DNA of 64,000 nt. Origin: Nonomuraea coxensis DSM 45129. GTDB taxonomy: Bacteria; Actinomycetota; Actinomycetes; Streptosporangiales; Streptosporangiaceae. The notes below the pieces were generated by a model. The model was not told where the DNA came from, made no database searches, and saw nothing but the letters and a program-made list of their open reading frames with translations. Position 1 is the stretch's first letter. Each line of letters starts with the position of its first letter. Both the position numbers and the translations under genes were made by a program. Below, piece by piece: positions 7,598-15,518 of the stretch. The stretch lies in assembly GCF_019397265.1 (NCBI RefSeq), contig NZ_CP068985.1:62001-126000 (forward strand). The letters run 5' to 3'.

Positions 7598-9784
7598 TCA
7601 CGGTGCCGCGAAAGTGCCCTGCCGGCGCACCGTGTGCCAGCGCAGCCGCACCCCCAGCAGCGCTGTCGCCACCGATTGGAACACCACCAGATAGATGAGC
7701 TGCCGGTAGACCACCTGCTGCAGCGGCAGCGCCCACAGCGCCGAGACCCGCTCCCCGTCCAGGCGCAGCGCGTACCAGCCGGAGGCGGCCTGCACCACGA
7801 CGAACCCGGTCCACACCGCCACCGCGGGCAGCGGGTCGCCGACGGCCACGTGGTAGACGGCCATCAGGTCGACCACCGGCGCCAGCAGCGGCAGCAGCAC
7901 CTGGAACAGCGCCAGGTAACCCAGGCAGCGGCGGCCGAACGGCCTCGGCTCGGCCAGGGCGCGGCGGTGCTTCCACATCGCCTGCATCGTGCCGTAGCAC
8001 CAGCGGTAGCGTTGCCGCCAGAGCTGGCGCAGCGTCGCGGGCGCCTCCGTCCAGGCGATCGCCCGTTCCTCGTACACCATCCGCCAGCCCGCCCGGCAAA
8101 GCGCCATCGTCAGGTCTGTGTCCTCGGCCAGCGTGTCGGTGCTCACCCCGCCGAGCGCGACCAGCACGTCGCGCCGGAACGCGCCGATCGCCCCCGGCAC
8201 CGTCGGCATGCAGTCGAGCAGCTCGAACGCGCGCCGGTCCAGATTGAATCCGATCACGTACTCGATGTGCTGCCAGCGGCCGATGAGCCCGCGCCGGTTG
8301 CCGACCTTGGTGTTGCCGCTCACCGCGCCCACACGCGGGTCGGCGAGCCGGCGCACCAGATGCCCGATCGTGCCGGGCTCGAACACCGTGTCACCGTCGA
8401 CCATGACGAGGATCTCGTGGCGCGCGTGCCGGATGCCGGTGTTGAGCGCGACCGCCTTGCCCCCGTTCGCCTGCCTGATCACCCGTACGCCCGGCAGCCT
8501 GGTCGCGGCGACGGCCTCGGCGGTGCCGTCGGTGGAGCCGTCGTCCACCACCAGCACCTCCACCGGTCCGGGGTACGCGGTCGCCACAAGCGAGCGCACG
8601 GTCGCCGCGATCCCCGCCTCCTCGTTGTACGCGGGCACGATGACGGTCACCCCCGGCGGACGGTCCCACCGTCCGGCCCGTTCCGGGTCGCGCGACCGGC
8701 GGGCGTGCACCCGGGCCAGCACCACCAGGAGCACCAGCCGTGCCAGCGTCAGGGCCCCGGTGACGAACAGCACCCACCACAGCGCGGCCGTGAACGCGCC
8801 GGCCCCGCGCTGCGCCAGGCCGAGCGCGGTGCCGGCGATCCACGCCGTCTGCTCGGCCGGGCGGTGGGCCGACGGCATGCCGAGCGCGGACGTCAGCGTC
8901 TCGGCGCGGTAGCCGGCCCGGTCCAGCTCGTCGAGCAGCCGGCTGACGGCCTCTACCGTCTGGGCGCGGTCGCCGCCGGAGTCGTGCATCATCACCACCG
9001 CACCGCGCCCCCCGGACGGGAGCGCGGCCTTGACGATGTGGGACGCGCCCGGCCTGAGCCAGTCCCGGGTGTCGAGGTCGGTCAGCGCGATCAGGTAGCC
9101 CTGGCGGCCGAGCGCCGCAAGGCTGTCCCACTGCTCGACGGTGATGGTGCCCGGGGTTGAGGAGTACGGGGGACGGGCCAGCGTCGTGTGCAGGCCCGTG
9201 GCTCCGGCCAGCGCCTTCTGCGTGAGGTTCAGCTCCAGCTCGGCCCGCCAGGCGGGGATAGCGGCCAGGTCGGGATGGGTGTAGGTGTGGTTGCCGAGTT
9301 CGTGGCCCTCGGCGACGATCCGGCGGGTCAGCTCCGGATGGGCGGCGATCTTCGAGCCCACACCGAAGAACGTCGCCTTGGCCCCCTGCGCCTTCAGCAC
9401 GTCCAGCAGGCGCGGCGTCCAGTCGGGGTCGGGCCCGTCGTCGAACGTCAGCGCCACCGTGCGGGCCTTCGGGCGGGCGCTGGACGGCTCGTCGCCGGTC
9501 AGGTTGAGCACCGGGCCGCCCCGGTGCAGCGGTTCCAGCCAGGCCACGGGGTTGCCGCTACCGGGCGCGGGCCCCGTCTCGCCGGCGACGTTCCTGACGA
9601 AGCCGTCGAGCACCAGCGCGCACCCCACCAGCGCCATCACGGTGAGCAGCAACAGCCAGTGACCCGACGGCTCGCCGTCCCGGCGCCGCGCCCGCCTCTT
9701 CACCCCATGACCGGCGTCACCTGCCCGCACAGGCCCGGGGGTCGTGCCGGGGCGGGGACGGCGGCGGCGCCGGGCGGGAGTCAC
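7598..9784 (-). CDS. Membrane NodB polysaccharide deacetylase / GT2 glycosyltransferase fusion
   Basis: 728 aa. An Arg-rich head and one TM helix (about 43-62) precede a NodB deacetylase domain (about 108-300) with TFDDGPD (113-119), metal His in GNHTYTH (166, 170) and MMHDSGG (266-272). A second TM region (about 330-358) leads into a processive family-2 glycosyltransferase: VIVPAYNEE, DDGS (414-417), DGD (463-465), LAEDTD (552-557) and QRYRW (591-595), then C-terminal TM helices. The architecture matches synthase-like proteins that make and deacetylate an extracellular beta-linked polysaccharide. GTG at 9784 is chosen because it overlaps the upstream stop as GTGA. The polymer is unknown. Confidence 0.85.
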   Translation of the reverse strand: MTPARRRRRPRPGTTPGPVRAGDAGHGVKRRARRRDGEPSGHWLLLLTVMALVGCALVLDGFVRNVAGETGPAPGSGNPVAWLEPLHRGGPVLNLTGDEPSSARPKARTVALTFDDGPDPDWTPRLLDVLKAQGAKATFFGVGSKIAAHPELTRRIVAEGHELGNHTYTHPDLAAIPAWRAELELNLTQKALAGATGLHTTLARPPYSSTPGTITVEQWDSLAALGRQGYLIALTDLDTRDWLRPGASHIVKAALPSGGRGAVVMMHDSGGDRAQTVEAVSRLLDELDRAGYRAETLTSALGMPSAHRPAEQTAWIAGTALGLAQRGAGAFTAALWWVLFVTGALTLARLVLLVVLARVHARRSRDPERAGRWDRPPGVTVIVPAYNEEAGIAATVRSLVATAYPGPVEVLVVDDGSTDGTAEAVAATRLPGVRVIRQANGGKAVALNTGIRHARHEILVMVDGDTVFEPGTIGHLVRRLADPRVGAVSGNTKVGNRRGLIGRWQHIEYVIGFNLDRRAFELLDCMPTVPGAIGAFRRDVLVALGGVSTDTLAEDTDLTMALCRAGWRMVYEERAIAWTEAPATLRQLWRQRYRWCYGTMQAMWKHRRALAEPRPFGRRCLGYLALFQVLLPLLAPVVDLMAVYHVAVGDPLPAVAVWTGFVVVQAASGWYALRLDGERVSALWALPLQQVVYRQLIYLVVFQSVATALLGVRLRWHTVRRQGTFAAP

Positions 9785-10302
9785 GCCGGTGCTCCGGAAG
9801 CGATGGCGGCCGGGGCCGGCGACGGTTGCCCGATGGATTCGGGCTCGGGGCTCGCCGTCGCCTCGGGCTTGCGGGGCGGCACGATGTCGTGGATCGTGCC
9901 GAGTTCCGGCTCCACCGCCGCCTCCGTCTCGCGCCCGGTCGCCGGCGCCCTCTCCGGCGCCCTCTCCGGCGGCTCGGACGTGCGCGACGGCCGCGCGGAC
10001 GCGGTGGTGGGAGACGCTGACCGGGTCATCTGGCGCGTACGGGAAGGCGCGGCAGGCGTGCGAGGGCCGGGTTCCCGCCGGAACGCGGACCGGGACGGGG
10101 TCGGCGGGGTCTTGGACGGGGCGGAGGACAGCTCGCGCTCGGCCGGTTCGCCGCTGGAAGCAGTGGCGTCGAGGATCGTGCCGGGCGGGCTTGCGGGCCA
10201 TCCGGGCCAGCCGTCGTCCGACAGCGGCGTGTCCGCGAGCACCGCGCCCACGAGCGTCGCCGTCATCGCGAGGGTGAGCGTGCTGACCACGGCCGCGCCC
10301 AC
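9781..10302 (-). CDS. Proline/serine-rich membrane-anchored or secreted protein
   Basis: 173 aa from GTG at 10302, with GGAGGAG about 10 nt upstream. Residues 3-22 form a hydrophobic signal or anchor (AAVVSTLTLAMTATLVGAVL). The rest is Pro, Ser, Thr, Arg and Glu-rich low complexity with no fold visible. It overlaps the deacetylase/glycosyltransferase start by 4 nt and so is probably cotranslated with it. An extracytoplasmic spacer or assembly role for the polysaccharide system is inference from position only. Confidence 0.6.
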   Translation of the reverse strand: MGAAVVSTLTLAMTATLVGAVLADTPLSDDGWPGWPASPPGTILDATASSGEPAERELSSAPSKTPPTPSRSAFRREPGPRTPAAPSRTRQMTRSASPTTASARPSRTSEPPERAPERAPATGRETEAAVEPELGTIHDIVPPRKPEATASPEPESIGQPSPAPAAIASGAPA

Positions 10303-10584
10303 CGAGAGCCATCTCCTCCGCCGACCGCTGTGGTCGACGAAGACCGCGCCGTCAGGGGGAGCGGATTTTTCTCGGGCAGAGACAGGGGGGACACATAGCC
10401 TGCTTTGGGGAGGAATCGGGCATAAGCGTAGCTGATTCCGCAGGTCCGCTCACCTCTCGGCCTCCACTCGAACCTTGGTTCGCCAAGAACTGGCAGGAGT
10501 TTCGCCTGAGGGTCGTTGGCGCGCCGCCGCCCGCGTCGGCATACCGCCTTGATTGAGCATGCTCTACCTAGTACCTTGCATTGC

Positions 10585-10947
10585 ATGGAACCAGGCAACA
10601 CCGAGAAGGCAATGAGTCAACTGCGGCGCGGTGTCCTGGAGTACTGCGTGCTGGCCTTGCTTCGAGGCGGCAGGCGCTACGGCATTGAGCTGCTTCGCGA
10701 GCTTGGAGAGGTGGACGCCATGGTCACCAGCGAGGGGACCATCTATCCACTGCTATCCAGGTTGCGCCGAGAAGGTCTCGTCGAGACCACGTGGCAGGAG
10801 TCGACCAGCGGCCCGCCACGCAAGTACTACGAACTCACGCCGTCCGGTGCGCGGGCGCTCGAGGAGTTCACAGCGGAATGGCCCAGGTTCCACGCCGCTG
10901 TCCTGCATTTCCTCTCCAAGAACGAGCCGAAGAACGAGGCGCCCTGA
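10585..10947 (+). CDS. PadR-family transcriptional regulator
   Basis: 120 aa. The PadR winged helix spans residues 8-95: RRGVLEYCVLALLRGGRRYG, LLRELGEVDAMVTSEGTIYP, LLSRLRREGLVETTW, then SGPPRKYYELTPSGARAL, the PadR wing. ATG at 10585 fits the family start. It is followed 3 nt later by a membrane protein gene. PadR plus a HAAS-domain membrane protein is a common two-gene regulatory unit in Gram-positives. A short palindrome-like sequence just upstream (TACCTAGTACCTTGCATTGCA) may be its operator. Confidence 0.85.
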   Translation: MEPGNTEKAMSQLRRGVLEYCVLALLRGGRRYGIELLRELGEVDAMVTSEGTIYPLLSRLRREGLVETTWQESTSGPPRKYYELTPSGARALEEFTAEWPRFHAAVLHFLSKNEPKNEAP

Positions 10948-10950
10948 GTC

Positions 10951-11583
10951 ATGACTAAAGACCTGCGTCATAACACGATTGCCGAGGAATACCTCGCCGA
11001 GATCGAAAGGGCTGCAGCCGCCCTCCCCGTGAACCGCCGAGCCGAGTTGCTCGCCGACGTTCGTTCACACATCGCGGTCGCTCGGGCCGAGGCCGCGTCC
11101 GGTTCACCTGACGGGGTCGAGGATGACGCCGCCATGAGCCGCATCCTCAGCCACCTCGGCGACCCTGACGCGATCGCCGCGGCGGCTATCGCTGACCTTC
11201 CCGCGGAGACCTCGGCGAACGCCACCGCTCGGGCCGATTCCAGGTTGCTGGAGAAGATCGCTGTCATCCTGCTACTCGTCGGGGGCTTCCTGTTCGGAAT
11301 CGGGTGGCTCATCGGACTTATCCTGATGTGGTCTTCACGACGATGGTCCTTCGGAGACAAGCTGCTCGGAACCTTGCTGGTTCCTGGCGGCCTGGCCCTT
11401 CCGGTTCTCATGCTGACCGCCGGGAGCCAGACTTGCGTAGGCGCCGCGACACAGGGAGGCGGTCAAGCTGTGATGGAGTGCAGCGGCTTGGATCCCACCC
11501 TGAGCGTCCTTCTCGCCGCCGTCCTGGCGCTCGCATCCGTCTTCACCGTGATCCGCCTCGTTCTACGAGCCCACCGCACCTGA
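10951..11583 (+). CDS. HAAS-domain (DUF1700-like) membrane protein
   Basis: 210 aa. An N-terminal helical region of about 90 aa (YLAEIERAAAALPVNRRAEL, LADVRSHIAVARAEA, then a LGDPDAIAAAA segment) matches HAAS/DUF1700 domains. Three TM helices follow, at about 106-130, 140-160 and 178-200, with a short Cys-containing outside loop (SQTCVGAATQGGG...VMECSGLDP). Such proteins are usual partners of PadR repressors and are thought to sense signals or regulate the PadR. It lies 3 bp after the padR gene, so the two are cotranscribed. Confidence 0.75.
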   Translation: MTKDLRHNTIAEEYLAEIERAAAALPVNRRAELLADVRSHIAVARAEAASGSPDGVEDDAAMSRILSHLGDPDAIAAAAIADLPAETSANATARADSRLLEKIAVILLLVGGFLFGIGWLIGLILMWSSRRWSFGDKLLGTLLVPGGLALPVLMLTAGSQTCVGAATQGGGQAVMECSGLDPTLSVLLAAVLALASVFTVIRLVLRAHRT

Positions 11584-11755
11584 AAAGCGGCAAGGAAGCG
11601 GTCGAGCCTGTCGAGCCGTATAAAGCTCACGGCAGGTCGTCCAACTAGTAGGTATGCCAACCTCAGCCATGCCCTTCGGCGAGCCAGGGTGAGGAACGAG
11701 CAGTGGATCTTCGATCGCAACGGGCACGGGAGCCGGACGGGGCCGGATGAAGATC

Positions 11756-11793
11756 GAAGCCCAGGTGAGGCGGCCATGCCTGACCTGGGCTTC
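11756..11793. terminator. Rho-independent terminator
   Basis: GAAGCCCAGGT pairs with ACCTGGGCTTC around a 16-nt loop, followed by TTCGTG. It lies between the PadR operon and the left attachment repeat. Before integration it would have stood just downstream of tRNA-Ala and may have terminated it. Confidence 0.65.
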
Positions 11794-11809
11794 TTCGTGT
11801 CGTGAGGGT

Positions 11810-11853
11810 GGTGGAGCCTAGGAGATTCGAACTCCTGACTTCCTGCTTGCAAA
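11810..11853 (-). repeat. Left attachment site (att), 3' fragment of tRNA-Ala
   Basis: Identical over 44 bp to 33665-33708. It covers the tRNA-Ala 3' end through the T-arm and variable loop to part of the anticodon stem-loop, and then diverges into AICE sequence. It cannot fold into a tRNA because the 5' half is absent. It represents the original chromosomal 3' end displaced by integration. Confidence 0.9.
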
Positions 11854-12000
11854 CGGGAGCCAGTCACCACCTGGGCAACTCCTTCGCCTGCTCCGGCGTG
11901 TGGTGGTGCGTGTCGGAGTGAGAAGTTGTGCGGCTCTGTTGCTGTACTTCGCTGCTGTACGCCTTCCCGATGACGTGACACCCTGAGGCCAGATCGACCG

Positions 12001-12330
12001 ATGGAGCAGCCCATGCGCGTCACCGGATGGAACAACGGCAGCCATAACCCCAACGGCTCTGGCTACGGGCTTCGGATCTCCAAGGCGGACCGGGACCGGT
12101 TCTTCGATCGGCGCTGGCACAGCGTGCTGCTGGAACTAGAAAAGGATCAACTCGTCGCTGTCCCCATCACACCATCTTTCTGGCGACGCTGCACCGAGCT
12201 CAGGAGCGGAGAGATTGGCCACTGGCTCATCAAGCAAGACCTGGCTCCGTGGCCGAAAGGAAACCCGCCAGCGCTCGTTCTAGAGCACCTGCAAGGCAAC
12301 CAGTTTGCTGTACGGCGTAGCTCCTGTTAA
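12001..12330 (+). CDS. Hypothetical protein, first AICE gene
   Basis: 109 aa, not recognised. A Gly/Asn-rich head (GWNNGSHNPNGSGYGLRISK) precedes a compact alpha/beta stretch containing LLELEKDQLVAVPITPSFW and a C-terminal LVLEHLQGNQFAV strand. The gene lies about 150 bp inside the left attachment site, in the same direction as the defence genes. No strong ribosome-binding site is visible, so the start is tentative. Confidence 0.5.
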   Translation: MEQPMRVTGWNNGSHNPNGSGYGLRISKADRDRFFDRRWHSVLLELEKDQLVAVPITPSFWRRCTELRSGEIGHWLIKQDLAPWPKGNPPALVLEHLQGNQFAVRRSSC

Positions 12331-12843
12331 CCCGTAGGGCAAGTGAACGTCTGCTTGTCAGGCGGAGCACAAACACCCTGCTCACCTGATCGAGGCCGTG
12401 GTCAGGCGGGTGTAGGCGGTGGCGCGGACGCGTCGGCGTGTAGGGACGTTGCTGTCAGCGCTGCTATCAGCTCAGCCATGGTCACCCGGTGGCAAGGCCC
12501 GACGGAGGAGGGCCTTGCCGGCGATCGCCCCCACCTGTGAGACGGGCACCGAAGTCCGCGATCGTCACGGCCTCAGCCAACCGACACCCGGTTTAGGAGA
12601 GTGGGGGTTTCTCCGCGCGTTCAGGTGCCTTGAGCTGGGCAAACAGCTGATGTAGCGATTGGATCGAGCAAGATCATCCCGCGCATATCCCGGAAAGCAA
12701 TCATCCACCGCGGCCTCCAAGCGACCCTCGCCCAGTTCGAGGCGATCACGGACGCACTCAGCCAAGACGAGACGTAGGGAACTATCGCAGCCTTAGAATG
12801 TTGATCTTACCCCCATGCAACTGAAGAACAAGGAATCCCCCCC
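12331..12843. other. Region without a clear gene
   Basis: No ORF with convincing coding character. A short in-frame stretch ending at about 12778 (ISRKAIIHRGLQATLAQFEA, then ITDALSQDET and stop) looks like the tail of a lost protein. The last 60 bp (12790-12843) should contain the promoter of the HEPN gene and are locally AT-rich (AGAATGTTGATCTTA). Confidence 0.4.
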
Positions 12844-14760
12844 ATGTCCTTCACCGAGCACATCGCACCCATCTTCCGTGCGGCCTTGGAGATCCTTCGG
12901 GATGCGGGCCGTCCGATGCAGCCTGCCGAAGTGCGAGAAGCAGTGGCCGGGCGGGTCTCCATCGATCCTGGGCAGGAGGTACTCAACGCGCACGGTCAGG
13001 TGCGATGGCACGCTCAGTTGGGGTTTCGCACGGGCGAGGCGGCGTCGCTGGGTTGGATGACCAAGCGGAACGGCTGGGCGATTACTCCGGCCGGGGTTCA
13101 GGCAGTGGAGGATTTTCCGGGAATTGAGCTCTATCGGGAATTAGTGCGTCAGTATCGTGCGCGTCGCCAGTCTGCCCAGACGCGGACGTACGCCGATCCG
13201 CGCTGGAAGGTGGTGCTGGAAGCGCTCGCTCGGCTGGCCCCCGGTTCCTGGACGACCTACGGGGACATCGCCGAGGTGGTCGGCATGTCCGCCCAATCAG
13301 TGGGCGGGTTCATGGCCGAGGCGGGCGAGGCCGCGGGTGCCCACCGGGTCCTCCAGTCCGGCGGCAAGATCTCGCCAGGGTTTCGCTGGCTCGACCCGGA
13401 GCGAACCGATGATCCGCGCGAGGTGCTGGAGCAAGAGGGCGTGACATTCGACCAGTACGGTCGAGCGGCTTCCAGTCAGCGGGTGACCGCGGGCAAGCTC
13501 CGGGCGATGCTTTCCGACGCTGGCGTGCTACGAGCTTCTGAGCCCGAGCAGGAGCCCGGATGGGGCATTCCGGCACCGTTCGAGCAATTCCAGCAGAACC
13601 TTGGTTACGCGCGGCAACTCCTCGATGGTGGACGGAACCTGGAACGGCTGGGTGTTGGTGCTTTCGATGTCACCGACCTCTACCGCGCGGCCTGGACTCA
13701 GTCGGTCGCAGCGCTCGACCACTGGATCACGCGGGAGATCATCGAGCGGGGCGTCGCGCTCGCGTTGCAGCCGGGCGCGCCCCGACCGGCCAAGTTCGAC
13801 AAGCTGACACTACCGGTCGCGCTGTTTGAGAAGATCCACCATCACGACGCCCCGCTTGCTGAGGTCTTTCGTACGCACCTGGAGCAGGAGTTCGAGTACA
13901 AGACGTTCCAGAACCCCGAGAAGATTCAAGAGGGGTTCGCGCACGTCAGCTCCGTTAAGCTCTGGGTGAAGGTGGCCGAGATCCTCACTGAGCAGGATCC
14001 GACGTCACCGGTGACCTCTGACGGCGTGCGGGCCAGAATGCGAGACATCGCTCGACGTCGCAACAACATCGCCCACACGGCCGACCACGACCCCGATAAC
14101 CCCGGACAGAAGCTCGCAATCACGGCGCAAGCAGCCGAGGCCACCATCGACTGGCTCGAATCGATAGCGATTGCGATCCAACTCGCCCTCGGCGACCCGC
14201 TGCCGACAGCGGACTACGACGCCGCCCCCGCGGAGGCGGGCGGCCTGGGAGCTGTGCCGATGTCTGCCGGCGAGCGCCGAACAACAACTTCTCGTGCCCG
14301 ACGCAAGTGGGATGAGGAAAGCCTTCTCCAGACCATCGAACAGTACTGTTCCAATGACGTGGCGCGGACCCTGTTGGAGGTGTACCGGCACGCCGAGCGT
14401 CACCCGGCATTCCGGGGCTACTACTACGGCGAGGGCGCATACCCCTCCGCCACGGCACGATTCAGCGTTGGTACGGACGAAGTCGCCGTCTGGAGCATCT
14501 ACACCGGGGCAAGCGAGTCCGTGCTCTCGATCAACTTCGAGTGGATGCGCAACCGTGGAGTTGCCCCTGAGGTCCTGTCAGAACTGGCAGAGACCTTGTC
14601 GGGGCTGCCTGGCTGGGCTGGTGTGCCCGGGCAACTGGTCGCGGCGAACTATGCCAAGCGTCCGTCCCTCACTCCGATCGCGTTGGCCCGGCCCGCTGCG
14701 GCCGACATCATCACCAGTTCCATTGGCGCGCTGCTGGCCGCAGGTGGTGAAGAGGCATGA
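12844..14760 (+). CDS. Multidomain putative defence protein: winged helix, MGMT/ATL-like and HEPN
   Basis: 638 aa, an unusual fusion. Residues 6-95 resemble the Mrr N-terminal winged helix (ALEILRDAGRPMQPAEVREA, GWMTKRNGWAITPAG). Residues 118-183 resemble the MGMT/ATL DNA-binding domain (WTTYGDIAEVVG near 136, HRVLQSGGKISPGFRW near 167) without the PCHR cysteine, as in ATL proteins. Residues 245-450 form a helical HEPN-type domain with R406-NNIA-H411, a match to the Rx4-6H RNase motif. An unrecognised alpha/beta domain follows (480-638). It precedes hsdM/S/R and a PIN ORF, overlapping the latter's region. Inferred role: DNA-damage or modification sensing coupled to RNA cleavage (abortive infection). 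Confidence 0.65.
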   Translation: MSFTEHIAPIFRAALEILRDAGRPMQPAEVREAVAGRVSIDPGQEVLNAHGQVRWHAQLGFRTGEAASLGWMTKRNGWAITPAGVQAVEDFPGIELYRELVRQYRARRQSAQTRTYADPRWKVVLEALARLAPGSWTTYGDIAEVVGMSAQSVGGFMAEAGEAAGAHRVLQSGGKISPGFRWLDPERTDDPREVLEQEGVTFDQYGRAASSQRVTAGKLRAMLSDAGVLRASEPEQEPGWGIPAPFEQFQQNLGYARQLLDGGRNLERLGVGAFDVTDLYRAAWTQSVAALDHWITREIIERGVALALQPGAPRPAKFDKLTLPVALFEKIHHHDAPLAEVFRTHLEQEFEYKTFQNPEKIQEGFAHVSSVKLWVKVAEILTEQDPTSPVTSDGVRARMRDIARRRNNIAHTADHDPDNPGQKLAITAQAAEATIDWLESIAIAIQLALGDPLPTADYDAAPAEAGGLGAVPMSAGERRTTTSRARRKWDEESLLQTIEQYCSNDVARTLLEVYRHAERHPAFRGYYYGEGAYPSATARFSVGTDEVAVWSIYTGASESVLSINFEWMRNRGVAPEVLSELAETLSGLPGWAGVPGQLVAANYAKRPSLTPIALARPAAADIITSSIGALLAAGGEEA

Positions 14761-14802
14761 TCTTGCAGGTCTCCAGACAGCCTCGTACGCGACTGCCAGG
14801 CC

Positions 14803-15162
14803 TTGTCCCTGGCCGCGCGTGGCGACAGAAAAATGATCGCCTGGTTCGACCTCGCCGTCCGGGGTCAGGCAGAGGTGGTGACGTCTCCAATGACGATGGT
14901 TGAGGCCTGCGACGGCAGAATCACCGAGCAACGCTGGGACTGGGTGCTCTCCCGGCTCAACGTTTCCAATATCGGGAAAGACGAGGCCCGCCAGGCACGC
15001 CGACTCCTGGCCGACGCCAAGCTGCACGGCCACAAGTACGCGATCGACGCGGTTCTCGCCGTCATCGCACGGCAGCAAAAGGGACAGGTCACCGTCTTCA
15101 CCTCGGACGTAGACGACCTGGAGAAGCTCGTCCCGGACACGATCGTTGTCAAAAGAATATGA
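14803..15162 (+). CDS. PIN-domain ribonuclease-like ORF with defective or shifted start
   Basis: 119 aa from a TTG. The body matches actinobacterial PIN toxins: SLAARGDRKMIAWFDLAV, a second acidic site in TMVEACDG, then HKYAIDAVLAVIARQ and VFTSDVDDLEKLVPD. The first catalytic Asp of the family would be in DCQALSLAARGD, encoded in this frame at 14791, upstream of the TTG with no start codon before the stop at 14758-14760. An ATG overlapping the HEPN stop (14757) opens a different frame that could reach the Asp only through a shift. The gene is either frameshifted or initiates unusually. Confidence 0.55.
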   Translation: MSLAARGDRKMIAWFDLAVRGQAEVVTSPMTMVEACDGRITEQRWDWVLSRLNVSNIGKDEARQARRLLADAKLHGHKYAIDAVLAVIARQQKGQVTVFTSDVDDLEKLVPDTIVVKRI

Positions 15163-15518
15163 CCCCCTACGCTCGTCACCGGGCGCGCCCGCACCTTTCG
15201 GGGAGTGCAGAAGAGGACCGCTCAGGCCACCTGAGCTGAGGTAAATAGCCTAAGCGGCGCAGGGGCTATACAGGATCATCCGGTGAATGTTCCCGTCTGC
15301 GCTGTGTATGGCCGCTGATCTCCGGCAAGGTGGTCCGCTCTGGTGGCGGCGCACACAGTAATGCAGGACAGGTGCCCGAACGGGCGACGTCCGTCCCTGA
15401 CGGGTGTCCGAACGCAAGTTCGATAGATCTGCAACGGAAGGCAAGCGCCCCATCGCCAACGACCGCATCGTTCGGGAACAAGCCCTCTGCTGTCGCTGGC
15501 CTGCACTATGCTCCCAGC

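Noticed and set aside
11810..11853. Second tRNA-Ala gene
   Set aside because: Only the 3' 44 nt are present; no D-arm or 5' acceptor strand, so it is the left att repeat.
11463..12053. Minus-strand frame across the left att site
   Set aside because: It joins chromosome and AICE sequence through the terminator and att repeat, with no start signal or family.
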